DNA of 64,000 nt from Erpobdella octoculata (Eukaryota; Annelida; Clitellata; Hirudinida; Erpobdellidae). Below are positions 1-11,100 of this stretch, piece after piece. The notes below the pieces were generated by a model. That model saw nothing but the letters and a program-made list of their open reading frames with translations, was not told the origin of the DNA and did no database searches. Numbering within the stretch: the stretch's first letter is position 1; every line of letters begins with the position of its first letter. The stretch spans positions 24,779,663 to 24,843,662 of the forward strand of contig OZ022242.1 in assembly GCA_963978895.1 (NCBI GenBank), read 5' to 3'. Made by a program: the position numbers and the translations under genes.

Positions 1-285
1 GTAGCCAGGTTTAAAAGATGATCTGTCGTTCTCCGGAAACCCCTGGTGCGTCGCGCGGCGATTGAGGCATCAATCGGAACCCGAGTGAATTGCCGAGTCA
101 GGGACGCATCGATCAGTGAACTGACTGCTATGATCGAGGGCCGAGAACGTGAGCTGCTGCGCGGAGGGACGGGTGCGACTGTGGAACCATCTGACGAAGA
201 ATCTGCGTCTGACTCGGTGAGTGGCAGGTCCAGGGAGACATCGCGGAGAAGCCGAAATCCGGACGCAGCGTCCGCTGAGCAATGA
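1..285 (+). pseudogene. Probable C-terminal end of a Penelope-like element ORF (PLE-0)
   Basis: An open frame enters from the left edge and stops at 285. It is GC-richer than its surroundings. The piece around RRAAIEASIGTR resembles in layout the segment after the GIY-YIG domain of PLEs, where a basic, Glu-Ala-containing helix follows. The rest is a low-complexity Ser/Arg/Glu tail. The position is consistent: it is followed by about 360 nt of non-coding sequence and then a hammerhead motif at 644-687, the same order as in the three better PLEs of this window. The catalytic domains lie outside the window. The assignment rests mainly on order and is uncertain; an unrelated gene end is possible. 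Confidence 0.4.
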
Positions 286-643
286 TCGATATGTGGAGAA
301 TTCAATCTTGAAGGAGAAATGGTACGGCCTGAGTGAGTCGATATTGCGAAGACCGCCTCCGCAGCCGGAAGCGTTGACGGGTGTCGAAGGAACGGCGTCT
401 ATATAGGTTGAATTAAGTGGAGGATTGGTAGATTTTGGATCGCCGCCATCTGTAGTCGGAGGAAGAGAGTATCTCGCCGCCTTCCCAAGTACCCGGGCAG
501 TTAGCGCGACGATCGAAGGTTGGGCGATATATTCGTTCGCATTATATTCATCGCCTAAACCTCTGGTTTTAAGTAAACACGTTTTACCATTATTCTAATT
601 TCACTTCGTTCGTTTTTGAATATTCACATTATTTTCTATTCAA
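286..643 (+). other. Non-coding stretch, probable PLE-0 3' UTR
   Basis: No convincing reading frame is present. The stretch lies between the ORF end at 285 and the ribozyme at 644, matching the UTR seen in the other PLEs. No promoter or terminal repeat could be identified. Confidence 0.35.
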
Positions 644-687
644 GGGCTCTGATGATGGCTTTCGAGCCGAAACTGTGCAGTAAGCCC
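644..687 (+). ncRNA. Hammerhead ribozyme motif (PLE-0)
   Basis: Stem I is GGGCU (644-648) with AGCCC (683-687). Core CUGAUGA is at 649-655. Stem II is GGCU/AGCC closed by a UUCG loop, with one unpaired U before it. GAAA is at 669-672. A short stem III, ACU(G)/(C)AGU, follows, and the cleavage-site base H17 is A682. Cleavage would leave a 5' end at 683, 8 nt before the AUG at 691. Hammerheads in PLE terminal repeats are established knowledge. The extra U before stem II departs from the textbook core but recurs in all six motifs of this window. Confidence 0.8.
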
Positions 688-690
688 GTT

Positions 691-1292
<602 letters not shown>

Positions 1293-1303
1293 TTTATTTC
1301 AGA

Positions 1304-1342
1304 GGCTGACTGCAGTTTCGGAAGAAATCCATCATCAGAGCC
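1304..1342 (-). ncRNA. Hammerhead ribozyme motif (PLE-1, outer direct repeat)
   Basis: On the minus strand: stem I GGCU/AGCC, core CUGAUGA, stem II GGA/UCC, GAAA, a short palindromic stem III (ACUGCAGU), and cleavage base C. It is identical in sequence to the copies at 1961-1999 and 6074-6112. Confidence 0.78.
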
Positions 1343-1960
1343 GACAAATAAAACAACTTAAAACAGAAAATCAGCAAACCGACGCAACGAATGAAAATAA
1401 ACAAACTTCGTAAGGTGAATTAGGCCAGGTAAAGATAGTAAGAATGATGGTAAGGTAAGGTGAAAACAATTATGAATAAGATAGAATTATATTAAAAGTT
1501 GATTAATTATTATTAGGATAAAAAATAAAGTATTAAAGTGAATATAGGAATAGTAACAATTACAAAGATATATGTACAGTGCGTGGTAAAAAAGGTAGAC
1601 ATCGATTATGATTAAAAAGATAAAAATGTATGACAAATAATTATTAATAGGATATAACATAAAATTATTAAAGTCAGAAAACGAATATTAACTATTACAA
1701 GGATATAGAATAATAGCGTAGTAAAAGAAGAAAATCAATTGTTGTGTCTATTTCATTTCTTCCGACGCAAAGTAATGTTAGGATTGTTAAGGAGGTGTGG
1801 AAGGATGTCATCATTGGATGGGTTTGATGGAAAATCGTCGGAAGGTTGAGTTATAGCATGTAGTGGCGGTGGAGTAGGATTGCGAGAGATGTTCAATTGT
1901 GATTGATTATCATCTCCGAGGGACGAATATTATCGGGTTTGTCAGTCATTTTATTTCAGA

Positions 1961-1999
1961 GGCTGACTGCAGTTTCGGAAGAAATCCATCATCAGAGCC
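1961..1999 (-). ncRNA. Hammerhead ribozyme motif (PLE-1, inner direct repeat)
   Basis: Same 39-nt motif as 1304-1342: GGCU/AGCC stem I, CUGAUGA, GGA/UCC stem II, GAAA, short stem III, cleavage base C. It sits about 420 nt downstream of the PLE-1 ORF stop. Confidence 0.78.
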
Positions 2000-2422
2000 G
2001 AAAAATAAAACAACTTAAAACAGAAATCAGAACAGAAAATCAGCAAACTGACGCAAGCGAATGAAAATAAACAAACTTCGTAAGGTGAATTAGGCCAGGT
2101 GAAGATAGTAAGAATGATGGTATGGTAAGGTGAAAACAATTATGAATAAGATAGAATTATATTAAAAGTTAATTAATTATTATTAGGATAACAAATAAAG
2201 TATTAAAGTGAATATAGGAATAGTAACTATTACAAAGATATATGTACAGTGCGTGGTAAAAAAGGTAGACATCGATTATGATTAAAAAGATAAAAATGTA
2301 TGACAAATAATTATTAATAGGATATAACATAAAATTATTAAAGTCAGAAAACGAATATTAACTATTACAAGGATATAGAATAATAGCATAGTAAAAGAAG
2401 AAAATCAATTGTTGTGTCTATT

Positions 2423-5400
2423 TCATTTCTTCCGACGCAAAGTAATGTTAGGATTGTTAAGGAGGTGTGGAAGGATGTCATCATTGGATGGGTTTGATGG
2501 AAAATCGTCGGAAGGTTGAGTTGTAGCATGTAGTGGCGGTGGAGTAGGATTGCGAGAGATGTTCAATTGTGATTGATTATCATCTCCGAGGGACGAACGG
2601 TTGTTTTGGAGGGTATTTTCGGAACTATCGTCGGGTTGAAGGATGTCATCAAGAGACTGGTAGTGATCGTTTTCAGAGATTGATACTTTTTCGTTAGCGA
2701 GACTAGGTTTGGGCTCTCCTGTTCTGTAGCCAAAAGATAAAGGAACGTTAATCTGCTCTTTGCTTGGAGTGAGTGAACTAGGTGTTAGAAATTCGTGTTC
2801 GGAACTATTGTCGGATGTAGAGATGGGGACAGAAGGTTGGGAAATATCATCAGACGATAGGATCAGATCACAAACAGGACTACATCCGGCAACAGTGTTG
2901 GCAACGTCAATCAAGCAATCGGAAGAATCGTTTACGAGATTAATGACGTGTTGTATAGTGGGGCAAGGGTTGTTTGCAAAATCGACGCGAGGTACAGGTT
3001 GAACAATATTGATCTCGTTGTTGGAGGTTTGTACTTTTTCATGTTCTTTAGCGAGACTAGGTTTAGGCTTTCTTGTTCTGTAGCCAATTGATGAAGAAAC
3101 AATAGTCTGCTCTGTACCTGAAGTGGGGAGACCGACAAGAACTTTCTGTCTTTGTGTGAAGTGGGTATGTCGGTCGCTGTGATCGAACAACTGCAAAGTA
3201 TGATCAAAGTGGTCATCCTGAATATTCATGCTGGGCCGGATTTTTAATATATATAGAGCTTCTAACATTTTTAGTCGTATGGGATCATTGGTAGAAGTCA
3301 ACACACGAGTATTGGTGTCAGTGATAGTTCTGGTGAGTGGAATTCCATGGTTGTTGAGGAAATGAGCATGGATATTACCACCTTGTACATGCATGGTTAG
3401 TCTCCTAGATAAAGTTGTTCTAGTGTGGCCAATGTATGTGGTGGGGTGTTCATGATCAAAAGGACAATGGAACTCGTAGACAACATTTGTTTTTCTAAGA
3501 AAATCAGAACGTAATAAGTTGTTTGGTGCGACGAGGTTATTTGTTTTCGAGGTTTTGTAGTAGATTAGGAATTGGAGTTGGTTAGTTGGGTTTACAGGTG
3601 AGACATGCGTTCGTATTATATTGCGAAGAATTGATTCTTCAGTTTTGTAATTTTCGATCATTTGGGCGTGATAATGCAGAGCAACAGTTGTTTGTTTGGG
3701 AGAATTAGAATCATTGATTGGGCGAAATTTTTTATCAAGAAATGTTTTTACGGTGCGGTCAACGAAGTTATTCGAAAAGTTGTTATTAATCAGTAGCTGT
3801 TTGATTTTTAGAAGTTCCTGGTGGAAGTGAGACCAGTCGTCAGTCACCTTGTATGCACGATGTAGATAAGATAATATTGTACTTTTTTTATATTGTTCTG
3901 GACAGAATCCGTCAGTGTAGTGCCGGCAGAAGTCGGTTTTATATAGATGTCAAGGTGAAGTTTGTTTTCGAGTTGAGAAACGAGAACGTCGAGAAAGGGG
4001 AGTTGATGTTGTACATTGCTGAATTGGTAGGTAAAATGAAGTATGCAATTGCTTTTGAAGACAGTTTTCAATTCTAGCAAGTGGCTCTGACTGTGAACCA
4101 TGACGAAGATGTCGTCAACATAGCGTGCGCACAGAAGAGGTTTCTTAGGTAGATTATTAAAAACAACGTTTTCAATGTGACTGTGCGAATGTGGGTCCGA
4201 GCGGTGATCCCGTGGCGACGCCGTCAGTTTGCACATAAAGGTCACCATTAGGGTGTCTGAAAGGTACTGCAATAGTACATATTTCTAAAAGCTGTGTTAA
4301 TGTTGTTTTGTTAAGCAGGGGAGGGTCGAGAGTGGCGTGGTTGTACACGTATTGTAGAATAATATCAATAGTACTTTTCACTGGGACGTTAGTAAATAAA
4401 TTTTCGACGTCCATTGTGGCTATAGTTCCTGAAGTATGATTGCAATTCCTGATCAAATCGACAAAGTCTGAGTAGGATTTCAAATTGTAAGAGTTTGGAC
4501 AATAAGGAGCAATTAGAGAATTAAGAGATTTAGCTAAAGAGTATATGGGAGTCGGGCATTGCGATATGATTGGTCGCAAAGGCATGTCTGGTTTGTGAGT
4601 TTTTACATTACCGTAAATGTACGACGGATTATACTCACCGATGATTTGAGAGAATCTATTGTACGTGAGTTGTTGATTGGCGCTAGTGATGAGTTCATTA
4701 GCTCTCGTCTTGATTTCTGCTGTGGTGTTGTGTGAGATCTTTTGAAATTTAGATTTTTCAGATAAAATGGCGTCGAGCTTTTGAAGATAGTCAGATCGAT
4801 TCATGATTACGTAAATATTGGATTTATCAGCTTTACGTAGAATTATGTTTTGGTTATTTCGAAGTGATTTTGCAGCTTGTGTTAATCTATGCGACAGAAA
4901 ATGACGTTTATTATCACGATGGGTGTGGCCTTCTCGCGACAACATAGCCTTTAGTCCGTCACTATAGTTAAGAATTCCGTCGGCAGCGAACTTTCTAATG
5001 TTGTTATACAGAAACTCGAGCTCGGTTTTTTATATCATTGGATCGTATTTTTCTTTTATGTGGCAAACGTAGCCTAGTTGCAGAAAGTCTGACTCATCGA
5101 GTGTTGGATTGTAGTCAGAAATATTAATAAAATGGGTGATTTTCTCCTTTAAGAGAAACGTGTTTCCGTATAGTTTAGACAGTTTAGTAGTAATGACAGA
5201 TCTTTTTTATAGAATCACAGCGTTTGGAAAATGAATCAAGACGAGCAACAATTAAATCTTTATCTTGAATATTATTAATGTCGTTTAACAGCGCGTTTCG
5301 ATGTTCGTCGTACATATCTTGAAGCTTGAGCAATTTGGTATTAGCAAGATGTAATTCACTTTCGACAACCGAAGAAGTTGTACACATTGTTTTATTCGTA

Positions 5401-5432
5401 TTAGACGCCGTTTTGGAGCGATGGTATATTCC
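2423..5432 (-). pseudogene. PLE-1 reverse transcriptase / GIY-YIG protein, frameshifted
   Basis: Read 5' to 3' on the minus strand: a coiled N-terminal region (5432-5184, TKLLKLQDMYDEH), a frame break near 5030, then RT motifs MDVENLFTNVPV (A) and [12 protein letters not shown] (B). A second break lies near 4180-4270, followed by ARYVDDIF (C, YVDD). After a third break at about 3845 comes the C-terminal GIY-YIG-type endonuclease with the YIGHT and SRRLTMH motifs and a Ser/Asn/Asp-rich tail to the stop at 2423. The order RT then GIY-YIG is diagnostic of endonuclease-bearing PLEs. All domains are present, but at least three frame changes make it non-functional. The RT shares about the same motif spacing as the copy at 59980-61491. 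Confidence 0.9.
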
Positions 5433-6073
5433 TTCAACCCGACGATAGTTCCAAAAATACTCTCCAAAACAACCATTCGTCCCTCGGAGATGATAATCAA
5501 TCACAATTGAACATCTCTCGCAATCCTACTCCACCGCCACTACATGCTACAACTCAACCTTCCGACGATTTTCCATCAAACCCATCCAATGATGACATCC
5601 TTCCACACCTCCTTAACAATCCTAACATTACTTTGCGTCAGAAGAAATGAAATAGACACAACAATTGATTTTCTTCTCTTACTACGCTATTATTCTATAT
5701 CCTTGTAATAGTTAATATTCGTTTTCTGACTTTAATAATTTTATGTTATATCCTATTAATAATTATTTGTCATACATTTTTATCTTTTTAATCATAATCG
5801 ATGTCTAACTTTTTTACCACGCACTGTACATATATCTTCGTAATAGTTACTATTCCTATATTCACTTTAATACTTTATTTTTTATCCTAATAATAATTAA
5901 TCAAATTTTAATATAATTCTATCTTATTCATAATTGTTTTCACCTTACCTTACCATCATACTTACTATCTTTACCTGGCCTAATTCACCTTACGAAGTTT
6001 GTTTATTTTCATTCGCTTGCGTCAGTTTGCTGATTTTCTGTTCTGATTTCTGTTTTAAGTTGTTTTATTTGTC

Positions 6074-6112
6074 GGCTCTGATGATGGATTTCTTCCGAAA
6101 CTGCAGTCAGCC
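6074..6112 (+). ncRNA. Hammerhead ribozyme motif (PLE-1, inverted copy)
   Basis: GGCU (6074-6077) pairs with AGCC (6109-6112). Core CUGAUGA is at 6078-6084, stem II is GGA/UCC, GAAA is at 6097-6100, and H17 is C6108. Predicted cleavage leaves a 5' end at 6109, 15 nt before the AUG at 6124. Confidence 0.8.
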
Positions 6113-6123
6113 TCTGAAATAAA

Positions 6124-6240
6124 ATGACTGACAAACCCGATAATATTCGTTTTTCTCCTGCGTTTCGCAACGTTGAGAATTTGGCAAGAAAATTAATTAA
6201 CGCCAAATGGGCAGTAATATTTAACGGAGCGTGCATTAAA

Positions 6241-6242
<2 letters not shown>
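6124..6242 (+). CDS. PLE-1 leader ORF fragment, inverted copy
   Basis: The frame starts [12 protein letters not shown] and ends [14 protein letters not shown], directly against (AT)n at 6243. It matches the minus-strand frame from 1292 almost exactly. See the leader ORF at 691 for interpretation. Confidence 0.6.

Positions 6243-6306
<64 letters not shown>
6243..6306. repeat. (AT)n microsatellite
   Basis: Pure AT dinucleotides directly after the inverted PLE-1 arm; this is the right border of the composite. Confidence 0.97.
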
Positions 6307-6309
<3 letters not shown>

Positions 6310-7193
6310 GCTAAAATACAAATAAAAATATAATACAGTTCCTAGATGTGCTTTCTAGCTTTCTTGATAACCAACATGAAATACAAAACATTTGCTTTTC
6401 ATTTCAATGGTTGATTAAATTAATTCTCCAGTAATTCATTACTAAGATAAATCTATGTTGTTTTTAGAATGAAATAAATACCGAGAGAAAGAAAGAGAGT
6501 ATAAGATACTCTGCATGCTCCATGCAATTAATGCCACCCACACCAGATTTTTAAACTACTTCATCCTAGGACTAAAACAGTAACCCTATTCTTGGTTAAG
6601 TTTCACTACAATTGATTCTGTATTTACATCTACATTAACTTGCAAAAATGTCAAGAACTTTTCAAGAGAAAAGAAGAGAGAGAGAGAGAGATAGAGACAA
6701 AGAAAGAACATGAAAAAAAGGATAGAAAATAATGAAGAGGAAGAATTAGAGAGAGAGAGAGAGAGAGAGAAATACTTAATTATGTGAAGTATGTGAGAAT
6801 TGAAAACATAAGAAACTTTCGAATCAATATGGAATAAAGATTTTTTTATTAAAATTTTTTAAATTTGAAAATAAAATGTTGCTTTTTTTAAATAAAAAAA
6901 AAATTTAAAGTTCGTTTCTATACATAAAATTTTGAGAGAGAGAGATAATTAGAGCGAAAGAAATATAAATAAATAAGTTACGTGCAAACGATGAGGGAGA
7001 AGGAGAGAGATTGAATAAAGTTGCTCAAGCGTGGTTAGCAAGCAAGCGATGATGCGATCCATGCACGAGAGAGAGAGAGAGAGAGAGAAAGAGGGTGAAG
7101 GGGAGAGCGAGAGTTAAAAATCGGACAGACAAAAAAAGTGACTTAATAAAAACGTTGTAAAAAAAAGAGAGCATTTCATCAGGGTAGTCACTA
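6307..7193. other. Spacer with (GA)n tracts and a dispersed repeat
   Basis: No gene seen. Short (GA)n runs lie near 6675-6700, 6750-6770, 6930-6945 and 7068-7090. The part at about 6795-6930 (GAAACTTTCGAATCAAT and following) recurs at 17955-18115. Confidence 0.7.
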
Positions 7194-7870
7194 CCCAGTA
7201 GTGATTCTCAACCTTTTCAGAGAATCAGCTCACTGTGAACATCTAAAAGGTTTTGCGGCACAACAAAATAAAGAAAGAGTTTAATAGTTGAATATTCTTT
7301 ATTCTGTGTTTTCAATGTGATGGCTGAGCAGTGAGCATGTTATTAAGTATACACTGTTCGGATCATGGTTAATCGGGACTCTAAAGGTGGAATTTTTTCG
7401 ACGACTTGGAAAAAATAAATAATATAAACATCTTCAGAATCTAATGCTACTAAATCAAACTCGATGTGCTCTTCTTTAAATTTTCCTTTTATTTGGTGTA
7501 TATTTTCTTTCTTAGTTACCGTTTTCATTTTTGATAAAAAAAATTATGGAGCGCTGAAAAAAGGAAAGTTTATAACTATCAAATGTGAGAACTAAACTTG
7601 TGACTACTTTTTGTTACCTTAATTCAAACAAAAACGCACAAACAAAATGAAATCTTTAAAATCCGAAAATCTACATAGTTTTGGTATGCTCTACAAGGTT
7701 AAAATTCTTATATTAAATCAGATATTCTAACAATTTGAATTGCTCAATCAGAAAATCCTAAAAATATTTCAACGTTTAAAATACTATGAATTTCAAATAA
7801 TTTTTTAATATTTTGTGGCACACCCAAAAATAATGTGCAGCAAGTGTGCCACGGCACACATTTTGATTAT
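7194..7870. mobile_element. Possible hAT-like remnant
   Basis: The left edge CAGTAGTGATTCTCAACC resembles the CAGTGGTTCTCAACC-type termini of hAT elements. Near the right side there is a run about a gene-free region reading GTGCCACGGCACACA, of a kind often seen at the ends of such repeats. The right terminus is not clearly complementary to the left. A 61-codon minus-strand frame at 7343-7528 is not recognised. Weak call. Confidence 0.25.
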
Positions 7871-8001
7871 CTGTTTCTAAGCAACCAACTTTGAAACTAA
7901 AAAGCAACCATCGCCGAAAATCCTCTTTAATTATCATCATTGTTACCACCACAATCACCATTTTCATTATCAACTATTGACTTTTTACTCAAGCAATTTA
8001 C

Positions 8002-8121
8002 CTCAAGATGGTTGGTAGAATGCTGCTGCAGAGTCCTACAACTTGGGTCTAACCTCTCATAGACAGTTGAATCGGCACCCTTACACATCAGCATTATCTT
8101 AGCATCTTTTCTAACAATGAT
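8002..8121 (-). CDS. ATP8B: P4-ATPase exon: nucleotide-binding domain (CKGAD)
   Basis: 120 nt, donor GTAAAT. It encodes [20 protein letters not shown] and YERLDP, ending HLE. The KGAD Lys is an ATP-binding residue. This is the last exon found; the following conserved GLRTL exon was looked for on the minus strand down to position 1 and not seen. Confidence 0.95.
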
Positions 8122-11100
8122 CTGTAACAACACATATTTAACAAGTAACTTATTATTATACTTTATAGTTTTTCTTTTAATCAGGTGCTTCCAATGGCTT
8201 TTCATAAAAAAACTAAAAATGAATGTTCACAGACCGACATTCGCTTCCGAACATTGTTGAAATCCAAAATACATAGCTGCTCATAAGTTTCTTCTTGTCC
8301 CAAAGCTTCTATCACAATTGTATTTGGGGTTCTTGTCTAATAAAAAATAATACAATAAAACCAAATTGACGATGATGTAAAATAATATATATTTCAAATA
8401 TACAAATCAATCAATCAATCAATCAAATTTATTTAACAATAATTATTACATAAAAATTATACAATATCTGTTCTACCTTGTAAACAAATCCAAAGTTTCT
8501 TGCCGCTGAAACTAAAGCAGCTTCATCAGGAGATTGGGCCTGATATTCTAAGGATCCTAAAATAGAGAATTTATATGTTATCATGAAGACAATGAAGGAA
8601 ACATAGTTATTTACAAACCTGTTTTTTCGGACGACATTACTGTATGACAGAGAGCAAGCAGTCTGAAAAATTCATGAACTTCTTGAACATTGTTCTGTAC
8701 TGCATCTAACAGTCTTCGATCATAAAAATCAAACCCCTTCTCAAAATATCGATTGGCTGAAAAATCTAATTTAGGAGTTTTCTGGAAAATATAAAATAGA
8801 AATTGTTTTTAATTAAATATAATTAGTGTATTCAAATAGATAATTAAATTTATTATTATAATTAACTGCATGAATATAATTTACAATTAATGGTAGTTAT
8901 TAATTTTACTCCTAAGCTTATGAGTCTAAATCCTGGGTATGAAAAATCCCATATCACGCAGCTCCTTTGGGCAAGAAGTTCACTAATGGCTCAGATCAAC
9001 ACAGCCTTTCACCAATTGTGATAGTTAAATGAGCACCAGTTTCTTAACCCTCAGAGGCTCTCGCTAATGTGATCACTTGATCACACTTGGGATCTTTGGG
9101 GTCCATATGGACCCCATCATTTTCGACGGTATTTTTACATTAAGAAATGTGTGTTAGGTGTATAATGTATTATAGTTATACCTATAAGCAAAGCATTGAA
9201 AGCAGGGGCCAATTGTTTCCCCATTTTCACGGGTTTGTATTGTGGTTGGGGGGGATCTTTATTTTTTATTTTTTTATTGACATATAACCAGATAGTATGT
9301 TAATTTCAAATGTATGTAAGCAACTCACAATGACGATAAAATTACCACATACACACAAAAAAATAACAATGACAAGAAAAATAACACATACAATTGTTCA
9401 TCATCATAATGCTACAGTAATTGTTTGTAAGTGTTAAATGTTAATTTCAAATGATGATGAGAAAATTACCACATACACAAAAAAAATAAAAATGACAAGA
9501 AAAATAATATATACACACAAAACAATAACAATGACAAGAAAAATAACACATACAATTGCTCATCATCATAAAGCTACAGTAATTGTTTGTAACTGTTAAA
9601 GTCATATTAGCCAACAAATAATACTGTTCAGTGCTCATTGCGTTCAACATTTCTTACAGGTACTGCAAAGAATAATAATATGAGAATTTGACATTTTGAG
9701 TATAGGCTTGGTCAAAAATGCTTTCAATAGTTCATCTGTACTATTTGCTCTGCGAGTGGCATATGCCGTGGGTCCTGGATCTTGCTTCATAACCATTTTG
9801 ACCACCAAATTGTAAGATTTGAAATAATATTGCAGGATTGTAACATGAAAATAAATTCTCATATTAGCTATAATTTTTTTAAAGCAAATTATAACAAAGT
9901 AAGAAGCAAAATAAGAGACATGAATATAATGAGAAAAATTGAATCGATGGATGTAAATGACAGCTGGATGTTATTCAAAAAGAGCATGGAGGAGGTCATT
10001 CAAGAAATAATACCCATTAAGAAGAAATTTGTCAGGAAACAGCCTTGGATAACAAAGGAAGTCTTAAAAAAAAGAAGAGCAAAAATCAAAGCATGGAAAA
10101 GGTTCCAAACATTTCGAAATGAAAATGAAATTGCAGCTGCAAGTAATAATGAGACAGGCAAAGAAATAATACTGCAACAATTGCGCGACAAATATGTCAA
10201 GAAAAGAAACGAGACAAAAAAAGCATTAAAAGGGCCATAATTGATTATGAGAAAAAGCTGACGGATAATATAAAAAATGACAGCAAAAGTTTCTATGCGT
10301 ATGTCCGAAGTAAGCAAAAACGAAAAGACCTAGTGGGGCCGTTAAAAAATGAGTTAGGCGAAGTGGTTGAAAACGATGAAGAGGTAGCTAAAATGTTAAA
10401 TAATTATTTTTGTACGGTTTTTACTGAAGAAGACATAGAAAACATACCGGAACCTGTAAACATGTTTAAGGGAAAAGTAAGACACGAAACGAGCGATGTG
10501 TTAGCAGAAATAATGAACAGGTCCTTAAAAACTGGAGAAATTCCTCGTGATTGGAAAGATGCAATCATTGTACCACTCTTTAAAAAAGGTAGCAGATCTG
10601 AGGCAAGTAACTATCTTCCAGTAAGTCTCACGTGTATTATTTGCAAAGTCATGGAAAAAATCATTCAGCTTGAATTAATGAATCACATTAGACACCACAG
10701 CATTTTGATAAACAGCCAACATGGATTCGTACAAAGGCGATCATGTCTAACAAATTTGCTAGATTGTTTTGAAAATGTTTATACCCACTTAGACAAAGGA
10801 TCCCCTGTAGACATAGTCTATCTGGATTTTGCCAAAGCCTTCGACAAAGTACCACATACACGGTTGATGAGAAAAATAGAAGCTGCTGGAATAGGAGGTA
10901 ATATTCGAGGATGGATCAAAAAATGGCTAGCTGACAGAAGACAAAAAGTGGGAATTAAAGGGAAATACTCGGAGTGGAAAAGCATAAAAAGTGGTTACCG
11001 CAAGGATCCGTTTTGGGACCTTTACTATTTGTTCTGTTCATTAACGACCTTGATATAGGGACTTGTTCAAAGGTCTCGAAATTTGCTGATGACACAAAGT

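Larger units (their letters stand above)
5433..6242 (+). repeat. Inverted copy of the PLE-1 terminal unit
   Basis: This arm is the reverse complement of 2642 down to 1927, and onward of the outer copy to about 1172. It contains the same ORF tail (stop near 5650), UTR, hammerhead and leader ORF in plus orientation. Its inner edge joins the N-terminal region of the minus-strand PLE at about 5433, making an inverted pair of about 0.7-0.8 kb arms around a 2.8 kb centre. Confidence 0.88.

Noticed and set aside
7343..7528. 61-codon minus-strand frame as a downstream P4-ATPase exon
   Set aside because: Its sequence does not match any conserved P4 segment expected after CKGAD.
8403..8450. (CAAT)n followed by AAATTTATTTAACAATAA, resembling an inverted LINE tail
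   Set aside because: Only the tail-like repeat is present, with no element body; left as a short microsatellite in an intron.
8930..9020. Possible SINE with a TTGCCCAA-x-GGAG segment on the minus strand; similar hint near 36780-36900
   Set aside because: No clear A and B boxes or tail; similarity to a SINE central domain is too weak to call.
10000..10317. Minus-strand hydrophobic frame of 105 codons
   Set aside because: It lies opposite the LINE protein, whose family match is clear on the plus strand.
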